From positions 186,001 to 250,000 of the forward strand of contig VIIQ02000120.1 of NCBI GenBank assembly GCA_007449985.2: 64,000 bases of DNA, read 5' to 3'. The DNA comes from Desmodesmus armatus (taxonomy: Eukaryota > Chlorophyta > Chlorophyceae > Sphaeropleales > Scenedesmaceae). Position numbers and translations under genes: made by a program. Positions 41,897-51,800 of this stretch are shown here, piece by piece. The notes below the pieces were generated by a model. That model saw nothing but the letters and a program-made list of their open reading frames with translations, made no database searches and was not told where the DNA came from. The first letter of the stretch is position 1. Each line of letters starts with the position of its first letter.

Positions 41897-43980
41897 ATGG
41901 ATGATGATGAGCAGCTCTGCTTTGCAGATGTAGAGGATGATGAGGATGAAGCTGACATAAGGCCAGAGCTACTACAGGAGTACAGGCACCTGTATGCACA
42001 GCACAGGGAGGACAGGCAACAGCATGAGGAAGAAGTGCTCCAGTCGAGGGCCAGACACAGTGTAGCAACAGGCCCAGGCAGGGGGCGTGCAGCCCCACGA
42101 CGTGCTGCTGGTGAACCAGCTCAGTCACAGCGCAGGCAGCGTCGGCGGTACACAAGCAGCCTTGCAGATGCAGCAGGCAGTCACACCTTTGGGGCTGTTG
42201 GTGAAGAGGCCATGGATGCTGCTGAAGTGCCACAGGGGCTAGAAGCAGAGGACGGTGTGATAGATGTACAGCGCTTTGTAGCACAGCTAGCTGCAGAGGC
42301 AGCAGCAGCAGCAGCAGAAACTGAACCAGGCTTTGTGTCAGAGGGAGAAGAGCCCAGTGAATGGAGCCAACGCAGTGCGCGTGCAGAAGCAGGATGGCGT
42401 CAGCAAGCACCACTCCTGGGTGCAGCGGTGCTGCAGGCGGCAGCTGCGCCGGACCCCCAGCAGATCTGCAGTGTGTGTAGCACAGAGCAAGGGTGCACAG
42501 TGCGGTATGTGTGGAGCCAACCAGTTGCTTACATGTTTGCATGCGGAAGCAGCAGCCAGGCGTCAACAGCTACGCAGTCCATCGTGAGGCATGTGCTGAG
42601 TATGCACCCTACAGTCATTCTCTTGTGTGTCTGTTGTCTGCAGGTGTTGGTCTTGCTCACCAGCTGCAGGGTGTGCTCTGCTGTGTAGTGCTTGCGACCA
42701 GGCAGCACATCAGCACCTGCACCTGCACAAACGGCAGCAGTATGAGGACAGCTGCTGGAAGGAGATGCCAAGGGCTGACCCTGTGGCGGGTGGGTCGTGG
42801 TTGCTGCTGGTCAGCACGCATTGGTGTGCTGCGACATCCTGTAACTGAATGCTTGTGCGCGCTTCAGGTTACTTCCTGTGCATACCCGGCGAGTGCCGAC
42901 ACTGCCACGGCACCGACATTGGCAGCGCAGCAGTGAGGACGCAGGCCATGGACTACATCACCAGGGGTGCGCAACCAGCATTATGCATCCTTTGCAACTG
43001 CTTGTGCCTGCTGCCTAGTGACGTAGCATCCAGGCCCACCCAAACTCTTGCATGGGGTTACTATGTGTGGATGTTCTGGCCGCAGATGGAGTGGTGCAGG
43101 CCAAGCAGGCTGCGTTCCAGTGCCTCAACCCAACTTGCGGCAAACATGTCTGGCAGCGGCCTCAGGACTTCATCAGCATGGGGGCTTGGCCAGCATCGCT
43201 GGATTACGACCACTGCAGGTAAAGGCGCCGTCTAACATAGCACCTGGAGTGCTTGCCGTCAAGGTGCGGCGTAGCATTGGACGTCGCTCAAGGGTGTACT
43301 GTAATGCCGCAGGACCATCGTGGCTCAAGACGTCCTGCAGCTGTACGACTGCTTGAAGCTCAGCAGCCCTACACTGTCCTTGGCTGCTTTCTGCAAGGCA
43401 ATCTCAGAGTCGGCATGGCGCAACAATCTGCAGCAGGTCGGTGATCGGCTTTGGGAGGGGGTGTGCGGCCCCGCGGGGTGGGGGGGGGGGAGATCAGCTT
43501 TCGCTCCATCCGCATTTCACTAGCACACCGGCACTGCTTGGCTGTGCGCACCATCAACCAACCTAGGGCTGCAATAGATGTTGGCGCCAAGACAACCCAG
43601 GGTGCTGTGCTTGTTGCATGTTGCAGCCGTTGCGCGCCATCAGCACCAGCGCCTTCAGCCGCGCTGCTACTGAGTTCAGCAACTGTCAGCTGGACCTGCG
43701 GCTGGGCGTGCAGCTCCTGGATGACCTGGTGTGCCCTGCATGCAGTGGCGGCAACTGTGCATACCACATTGACGGCAACATGAAGCTCTTCATCTGGCAG
43801 CGGCAACGGGAGTTGTGGCGAGCTCCACACTCTCAGCTGTTCTTTGCTGACGATGGGGATGTGCAGCTGACAATCCAAGCTGTGGATTGGGCCAGAGTGT
43901 TGGAGCAGCATGGCCCATGCCACCCACCCGGATGGCATCCCGCACAAATTGGCCATCGGCCAGTATTGCCATCTCCATGA
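41897..43980 (+). pseudogene. KDZ-type transposase gene, 3'-truncated
   Basis: Exons: 41897-42504, 42644-42789, 42868-about 42944, 43034-43218, 43313-43436, 43627-43980 (the third exon's donor is uncertain). They encode an acidic N-terminus, a WRQQAPLLGAAVL helix, a Cys/His zinc module (CSVC...CWSC...CSACDQAAHQHLHLHKRQQY), GYFLCIPGECRHCHGTD, DVLAADGVVQAKQAAFQC..CGKHVW, and CPACSGGNCAYHIDGNMKLF, whose DGN motif should carry the first catalytic Asp of KDZ transposases. After AVDWARVL (about 43900) the frame runs into sequence that belongs, on the other strand, to a different gene, and stops. The rest of the catalytic core is missing. Recognition rests on remembered family motifs. Confidence 0.7.
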
Positions 43981-45291
43981 AGCTCCTCTTGCTGCCAGGG
44001 ACAAGGCCTGCCGCGGCTGGCCCGCGAGCGCCAATCACAGTGAAGATGCGCGTGCCGGCCAGGCGCTTATCTTGCACCTTCACTGGCAGATATACGCCTT
44101 CGCTGGCCTTGCTGCCGATCTGGTCCTCGTTGGTGAGCAACTTGCTGTGGATCACTCCTGACAGCTGGATGGTGACGCTGCACTTCATGGCTTTCATCAA
44201 GTCGTTCATCTGCAAGACATCAGCAAAGGCATGCGGCGGCGCAACGTCAATGTGATGCTGGGCCAATGCACCCAAGGCTGGTGTGAGGTCCAAGTGAGGT
44301 AGAACAACGTCCTTGCAACCTTCAAGTAGGCGCTGACTACCAGGACTGATGCTGGGAAGCTTGCATCAGGTGGCAGCGCCTGCGTCCCGGCAGCATCCCA
44401 TGCACTGCGTCTGTTACTGGGTGCCAAAGCAGCTTGCAGAGGTCCTACTAGCTGTGCATCACTGTTCGTGCTGCTGCTGTGGCGCGCACCTGTTTGCTGT
44501 AGAGGACCTCGTTCAGGTGGCTTTTGTAGTTGTAGGCTGCTTTTCTGTTGACACCTTTGGGGGGCTGGCCAACACCACAGTAGAAGTGGTCTGCCTCTTC
44601 CGCTGCCCCTTCTGGTGCCTCCTCTGCTGGCTGCTGCTGCTGCTGCTGCTTGTTCTTGGTCCGTTTCCGCTGGAACAAGCCCTCAGGAACTTCTTGCAGG
44701 CATTTTCTGCACTGGACACTCCTGTGAGCACCAAGAGGGAGGGGGTGTGTCATTGCTTGGATGGTTGGGTTGATGCTGCTTGCTTTTGTTGTGCACACTC
44801 AGCCTGTTCGGCCTCAGTGATCATGCATACCTGCCATAGAGTGGTTGCTTGCATTGTTGGCCAGTCTCTGGGTCTATGTATGGACACTCCTTGCTCTTGA
44901 AGTTGGTTACAGTCCCATCTTCCTCTGGCACGGTCAGGTTCTGGCTGTTCTGGTTGGAAGGTTGCAGGGGGCCGTCAACTGCTGCATCTGACGGATCTGT
45001 GACTGAAGACATCGCAGAGTAAGGCAGCTGCTTGTGCCAGCTGCTGCTGTGTGTCACATAGACAGAAGTGCCTGGTGGTGATCTGGTTTGTTCAAATGCG
45101 GAGCTGAGCAGATGAGCTGACAGCTGACCGATCCAGGAGAACCCATCAACGATAAAGCAAAGTGCAAGGGCTGATGCGATCTGGCCGGCTGTTGTTGAGC
45201 TTTTGTTTTGAAAAGCTGCCGTTTGTTGACTTTGCTGGGTGCCTGAATTATCGGCAAAGTCCCCTATATCACTACGTGAATCTTCGGACAT
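43905..45291 (-). CDS. Unknown zinc-ribbon protein, convergent with KDZ gene, 3'-truncated
   Basis: Start ATG at 45291 (MSEDSRSDIGDFADN). Exons by splice consensus: 45291-44831, 44721-44490 and about 44332 down to about 43910. Exons 1 and 2 together form a Cys cluster, CPYIDPETGQQCKQPLYG then VQCRKC, spaced like a zinc ribbon; a basic RKRTKNK and a polyQ run follow. Exon 3 encodes VTIQLSGVIHSKLL ... GTRIFTVIGARGPAAAG and MEMAILADGQFVRDA. Similarity seems lost at about 43910, the same place where the KDZ frame fails, so the two fragments probably meet at a rearrangement breakpoint. I do not recognise the family; it may be an accessory gene of the same element. Confidence 0.5.
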
Positions 45292-45679
45292 ACACCGTAT
45301 ATGCACTCCTCTGTATCCTCGACCTTTTCCCTATACTACATACATGCCACGGTTGTCTTGGACGAGGAGATAGATAAGATGCTGTGACGACAGGCACTTC
45401 ATACGGGTGGCGGCACCTTGCATTCATTCGCACCTTTCTACAGCTATCTCGCACTTTGCACCTTGCATCGTGGGTCCGGTGGTTTACCACAGCTGAGCAG
45501 CATGTCCAGTCTACAGTCTGTCTCGCGGTCTACGTCTCTCTCGCATACCGGCATCAGTCCGTTCTTCTTTTATTGCATTGAGTAGTGTTTGAACCCTGCT
45601 TGTCGCCGACTCTCTCTTCCTACAGATTTCAGTCGGTCTGCTGTCATTTACAGGCAGAAACTGCCCGCCGTTTGGCATC
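45292..45679. promoter_or_regulatory. Divergent intergenic region upstream of LRR9
   Basis: The 388 bases between the minus-strand zinc gene and LRR9 should contain both promoters. They are richer in CTCTC and TTT words than neighbouring DNA. No TATA box is clear. Confidence 0.4.
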
Positions 45680-47632
45680 ATGTCAAGTCTTCTTTCGCTG
45701 CCAGAGGAAGTCTTTAAGCTCGTGGTGCAGCGCATACCGGTCAAGGATAGGCTTGCCAGCTGCTGCCTGGTGAACAGGGGGCTGCATGCAGCAGCAGTAG
45801 CAGTGACAAAGGAGCTTCAGCTCGGTGTGTTTTCGAGGGTCAATCAAGAAGACAGCCATAATAAGATCTTCTACGGATCTTCATTCCGCGCACAGTCGTT
45901 CCTGGGATGGCTGGCCCACTACGGACAGCACCTGACGTCCCTGAAGATGCACACATTCCCTGAGGCACTGACGCAGCTGGCCTGCCCCAATCTGCTAGAG
46001 CTTATCGTGGAAGGCTCCTGCAGCGTGCAGCTGGCACCATCGGCAGATGGCCTTCCTGGTGTGGCTGAGGGCTGCCTCAGCCTGACTCAGTTGGAGTTGC
46101 AGTGCGACATCGTTGATGCCCCTGACAACGCTCCACTTCACGGCCTATCAAGTCTGGTTCATCTGCAGCATCTGTTCTTGATGCCTAATGACATGCACGA
46201 CAATAACTACGACATCATAGGTTTGTCGCCTGACACGCTGCCGTCCTTGGAGCACCTAACGCACCTACGTGTGAGAAAGTTGGACGCCGAGAACCTTCTG
46301 CAGCTGGCCGCCCTCACACGCCTGCAAGAGCTCGAGCTGGATGTGTGTGGTGACAATTCGGTCGGACCTATCAGTGTGCCCGACCTGGCTTTTCCTGCAT
46401 CCCTCACGCAGTTGTGGCTAATGTCGACGTCGCCAATAGAGGCTGGCGTGCTGGAGCTAGTCCCGACCAGCTTGCAGGAGCTTTGGATCGTAGCCTTTGT
46501 GGAGGGCATTGGTAACTTATTTTTGTCTGGCATGGCTAGGCTGAGCCACTTGACTGAGCTATCCGTAGAGGTCCTTGGTGGCCTGGACTGGCCGCCTGCT
46601 GGTCCTGCATACTCTGCCCTCACGGCCAGCAGCGACTTGGTGTCACTTGCCTTGACTAACTGCAAGCTGCCAGAGGGTGTGTGGCCATACATGTTCCCTG
46701 CCTCACGCAGACTGCCTCACCTGACCTCCATCTTTGTTGAGACTGTATTTGAATGGGGGTTCCCTGAATTGCCCTTTGCTTGGTGTGCAGAGGGTGTGTC
46801 TGGCCTTGTCACCTGCTGCCCCAACCTGCAAGAAGTTCAGAGGCTGTCACTGCAACACGGGTCGCATGTATCTGAGCTGCACAAGCTCACGGCCTTGACT
46901 GAGCTTCTGTTAGGGTATGGTGTTGGCATCTCACCAGCCTTTGAGTCGTCCATGAAGGGCTTAGCAGCTGTTACACAGCTCAAGGACATGATTTTGTTGC
47001 TGGACAACGAGGACTTGCCAGAGGCGGCCTTGCTCCCGCTTACAGCTCTCACCTCCTTGACAAGACTGGATGTCTACTCATCGCGGGAGGAGCCCCATGT
47101 CTACCTCAGGAGTGATGTGAGTCTTTGCTGCTGCAGTGACAGACAACACAAACCTGACACACCAGTGCGCATGTGCATGATCAGCAATGTGCATGATCAG
47201 CCATGTTGTCTGCTCTGCACAAAGGGAAGGGAGACACATGTGGGTTGCAAACTCTCATAAATGGCTTGCGTGCTTACCATGCCTGCCCGCTATGACTTCT
47301 GACACTGTGCATGTGTATCTGTGCTGTAGGCCGTCTATCCAGATCCCTCCGATGTGTGGTTGCAGCTGCTGGAGCAGTGCACTGCAGCACCCGGCTGCCA
47401 GCACGTGGCCCTGCGCAGCTTGGCACAGCAGCTGGCTCAGCAAAGGGTGACAACAGCGCAGCAGCTGGCTGAGCTGAGAGGGATTGTCACGCAGCAACAA
47501 CAGCAGGTCAACACACAGCAGGAGCAGATCGCTGCACAACAGCAACAGATTGCCATGTTGCTGCAGCTGTCAGCCCAGCAGGTTGCATTTGGGCAGGGTG
47601 GGCATGCTGCTGGCTTGCAGGTGCAACCCTAG
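45680..47632 (+). CDS. LRR9: intact, diverged F-box/LRR/coiled-coil protein
   Basis: Exon 1 45680-47116 (479 codons) and exon 2 47330-47632 join in phase 0 to 579 residues. F-box MSSLLSLPEEVFKLVVQRIPVKD, then an extra acidic/Asn-rich insertion (GVFSRVNQEDSHNKI) before the LRRs. The family motif is altered to SVQLAPSADGLPGVAEGC. Exon 2 begins AVYPDPSDVWLQLLEQCTAAP and continues with heptads rich in Gln, ending GQGGHAAGLQVQP. It is the most divergent member in the cluster and has no lesions, so is likely the oldest functional copy here. Confidence 0.85.
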
Positions 47633-48844
47633 CTACAGCATCAACTGACCGTGTCCGTGCTAGTGCTGGTCCGGTGGGCCACTGCCTCTTGCAGCACACT
47701 GTGTTTGCACACGAACGGCTGCTGACGCGCCATTTGCTTGTTTTTCTATGTGTTGGTGGGGTGGCCGCTGGACGCCGTGGTCTGATTGAGTGTATGCCCA
47801 GCCAAGGTTGGCAACCTTAGTGATGCTTTCAACAATGCCCTAGCTGCGCAGCTAGGGCACTGCAACTGCTGATGTTGGCACATGATGCCTGCAACTGTGC
47901 TTGCAGCGCTACACAATACTGCACTAGTGTAAGCCATTTTTCGATGTGTGTATGTGTTTTGGCAGTTGCCGGAGTATGAGCAGGGTTGAGCATGGGTTCA
48001 GATGTTTGTTGAGAATGACCTCGCATGTGATGAGCATGTTGAGTACCCATTTGTGGTGTCTGATGTAGTCTGTGGGGCGCGTGACCCTGAGTACCCCCCT
48101 GTGGTGTGAGATGTAGTTTGTGGGGTGCGTGACCCTGAGTACCCCCTTGTGGTGTGAGATGTACTCTGTGGGGTCTTTGCAGTGCAATGGTTGGCCTGAA
48201 GAGGACGACCCCATCCTACATGCTCCTCAGACTCTGTGTGTCCAACCTTCAGCTGCACCTGCATGCTGTCGTGTTCTGGGTGCACTGCTTGCCCAGCCAT
48301 CTAGCTCCTTTGTTGTAAGCGATCATGGCAGCTTGAAGATTGTGCATGCCGCCAGCAGCTGACCGGCTGCTTCCGGGGCCTCCTCCTGGCAGCGTCCCCA
48401 ACGGCCTCATAGTCGCGTTCCACCGCATGTGTGCACTGTGTAAATGGTCAACACGGCCCATGATGTTGCTGTGTCAACCGATCACCCTGATGATGATCCT
48501 TGCCATGCCTGCTGGCTTGAAACTGCGTGGACCGTGGCAGCTTCACCTTGAACTTCTGCAAGGAAGGAACCCTGGATGGGTCTAACATGTCATGAAAAAA
48601 ATGGCCAGAAATGTACATGCTGAGCATTGCTTGGTATGAGATAGGACAGCCCACGTCTCACGCTCAACATGTTCGAACAATGATTTGTCCATCAACGATT
48701 GGGGGGCTTGATACACATGCATGCATGCACACGAATACGTTTGCTGCAGTCTTGGTTGCAGAAGCGCCGATCTGTAAAAGGGAGAGCCGGGTGGCGAAAA
48801 ACAATCAGACAACCTTACTGACCCTGTGTGAAACGGAAGGCGCA
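47633..48844. other. Intergenic region with 48-bp minisatellite
   Basis: No gene supported. The minisatellite at 48041-48184 is the main structure. Confidence 0.5.
48041..48184. repeat. 48-bp tandem repeat, three copies
   Basis: Units start at 48041, 48089 and 48137, each beginning GAGTACCC and containing TGTGGTGT and GTCTGTGGGG or close variants. Copies differ at several positions. Confidence 0.9.
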
Positions 48845-51800
48845 ATGCGAGCGGCAGCTGTTGGTGAGGAGCCCTGTCCGTGGCACGGATACGGAATGCT
48901 GCGGGGTGCTAATGGATGGCATTTAGTCGCTTTTAGCACGACACACTGCCAGTATATGTCATCTGCATGTCGTTGGGGCTTGAACCGGCAGCAATATCTG
49001 CACAGCACCAACACGCAGTCACTGAGTCGGTGCAGCGGTGGGCACTTCTCAGCGCGCCCCAGCAAGGCCTCCCTCCAGCAATGTTGCACCAAAGAATACC
49101 GTGTGCACCTTGCGCAACACGTGTTGCATCTATCTCCAGTAGGCCAGCAATGTCTCCATGCGTGCAAGTCTATGCAGCCAAGAAGAACAAACCCCAGACC
49201 AGCAAAGTGCGCAAGAGAAAGGTGCACAACAGTGGAGGGCTGTCTGCACTGGACCAGTACCCTTCCAGGCAGCAGGGCAGCAACAGGCCCGAGTTGGCGT
49301 TTGGCTCACTCCTGGGGGCAATGGGCATGAAGGAGGCAGCAGACCGCATGTTTGACTCCCGGGTGCCGGACTTCATCACAGAGTTTGAGGAGTCAGATGA
49401 GACCCTGGCAGGGTAGGTGCCCGGCCAATTGAATTGGCAAGGTTGCAAGCGTTGTGGGCAGTGCCTGGTAATAAACAAGACAGCTGTCACTCTGGGGCGT
49501 TCGATTTGGTGTGTTGCATGAATTGAGGAGTCACAGGTGACCTCAGCGTAAGTGCTGATGGGACTCCACTGGCAGTGCCTGGTGCACAGAAGCAACAACC
49601 GCAAAGATTCACAACAGCCCGTATGACATGACTCGTGCTGCTGCCAGCATCGCAAGGTGCCACAACAAGTAGGTGTAGCACCACCATGATGGCCAACGTG
49701 TTGGTGGTGCCCCCTGTAGGCTTTCAGCTTCGCAAAAGTTTGCAGTCTGCCATGCAGTGGACACCGCCTGTAGTACAGCTCGTATGATGCCCATGCACCT
49801 GGTGGCTCTCAGCAGCAATAACTTCGAGGTGGCGGTGGGGACTGAAAACCTTACCATGCGCTTGGGAGCACAGGTGTGTGTGCAGCAGCTGTAAGGTGCC
49901 CTAAGTACAGACCCCATCTGCCAGCTGTGTCTTGAATGGGCGCTGCCGCAGTGCATGCCATGCAGTGCAGCCGCTCCCTGAGCTTTGCCAGAGCTTCATC
50001 CTGCAGCGTCCATGCCAGTTGCCAGCTGATAGGCTTGGAGGCAGCTGTATGCGTGAACATGCCTGAACAGGGTGTGCCTGGCAGGAGACCCCTAGGCGTA
50101 GCGGATCCAAGTGATGATCTCCTGTGCTCGCTTTGGCCAGTAGTGTATCACTTGCAACTAGGGTTTGGCCAGCAGTGTATCATAAGTGCCCCGAGGCAAA
50201 AGCTCTTGTCATCCCCTGGCTGTGTCTGCTGTGGTTTGTGAAGTGCAGCTGCAGAGAGAAGGCGGGGAAGAGTGGTTCTTCAAATCACCGCCCGGAACAC
50301 CCTTGCTGAAGGACACCCCAATCAAGTACGATCAGCCAGGCACTAACTGGCAGAGCTTTGCCAACACACAGCACGGTGGCATACAAATGCTGCCCGGTTC
50401 AACACATGTGTCAGTGGGATTTGCAGACCTAGGAGAGCTGGCAGCGGCAGTAAGTGCATGGGACACAGCAAATGCAGGCCCTGAGACGTCATTACCACAG
50501 GCTGCAGTACCGGGCAGGAAGCAGGGACCACGCAATCAGCAGGGCAAAAATTCACAGCGGCTCCAGCCTGCAGGGGGCGGCAACTTTGAGTATGTCTTGC
50601 AGCTGCTGCAGCGAGCTCAAGCAGTCAACAGCAATAGCTTCAACAGCAGCAGCAGCAGTCAGAGCGACAGCCCCATCGACAGCAGCAGTGGTGGTGACGC
50701 TACCAGCAACAGCAATGCCTTCGGCCAAGGCAGTGATGGCAGTCACAGCAGCAGCAGCAGCAACCCCAATGTACAGCCTGGGCAGCCTCTAACCTGGGTG
50801 GGCTATGACGCCTCACCTTATGCAGTGGCCAAGGCTGCTGTCCTGCTGGAGATGATGAAGGGTGGAGCAGGGACAGATGCAGTACTGCAGGTACCGAATA
50901 GTCACTATCATATCATATCATATCATATCATATCATCAAATCACCATGGCATGGCCTAGCTTTGAGTCATAACCGTTATGATGATGATCTGGGACGGTGC
51001 ACGGCACACTGTGCGGCACAAGCTTGGCTTTGAGGCCAGCCAGCAGCTGTGCAATCGAGCGCTTCGGAAGTAGTGTAAATGAAGCCACTCAGGCGGCTGA
51101 GCTATATTGCCAGCAACACATGATGCATCATCGACGGGCAGTTAGGGGCACTGCCTGTCGGAACTTCCGGCATCAGAGCGGCTCTGATTCACAGCCATGC
51201 CCCGGCTGTTTGTGTTGTTGTGCTGTAAATGCAGGTGTGGTTCTCGTCCTGCTGGTCCTTTGCAACCAAGACAGCCTTCTTAGAAGCCCTGTCAGCAGTG
51301 CTATGCAACAACCCGCCAGCACCAGCTGGCCTCAGCAGCCTGCTCACCTCCGCTTTCAAACAAGCCAGCACAGACAGACAGAGCAAGCAGCCCGGCAGTC
51401 CCAGCAGCAGGGCACCTGCTGCCAGTCAGCTCAGCAGTGATGTGCTGCGGCTCCTGCAGCACTGGCAGCAGCACCCAGATGTGCCGCTGTCTAAGTCCCG
51501 CAGCAGCTGGGCTGAAGCTTGTCACCAAGACAGGGGCGTACATCGGAGGCTTCAAGAGGAAGCAAGACAGGCTGGCGCTGGCACGATACAACTTCACAGG
51601 TGCGCCGAGAAGCAGTTTGACTCGCATCAGGTCACCTGCGGCTGGTTGCAATGCCATTCCTCCGGGAGGAGACATCAAACAGTGTCTACTGCCATGGCTC
51701 ATCAGTCGGACTGAGATAAATTGCACGTTGCCCTCACCCAACATTGCCGTTAGTGAAAAAAGTTCAAAGAGAGAGAGCAATCATTGAGATGGTAATGTGC

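Noticed and set aside
49609..49956. Minus-strand frame opposite the second main exon of the uncharacterised gene
   Set aside because: The + strand reading has matching splice sites and phases with its neighbours; the minus reading has none.
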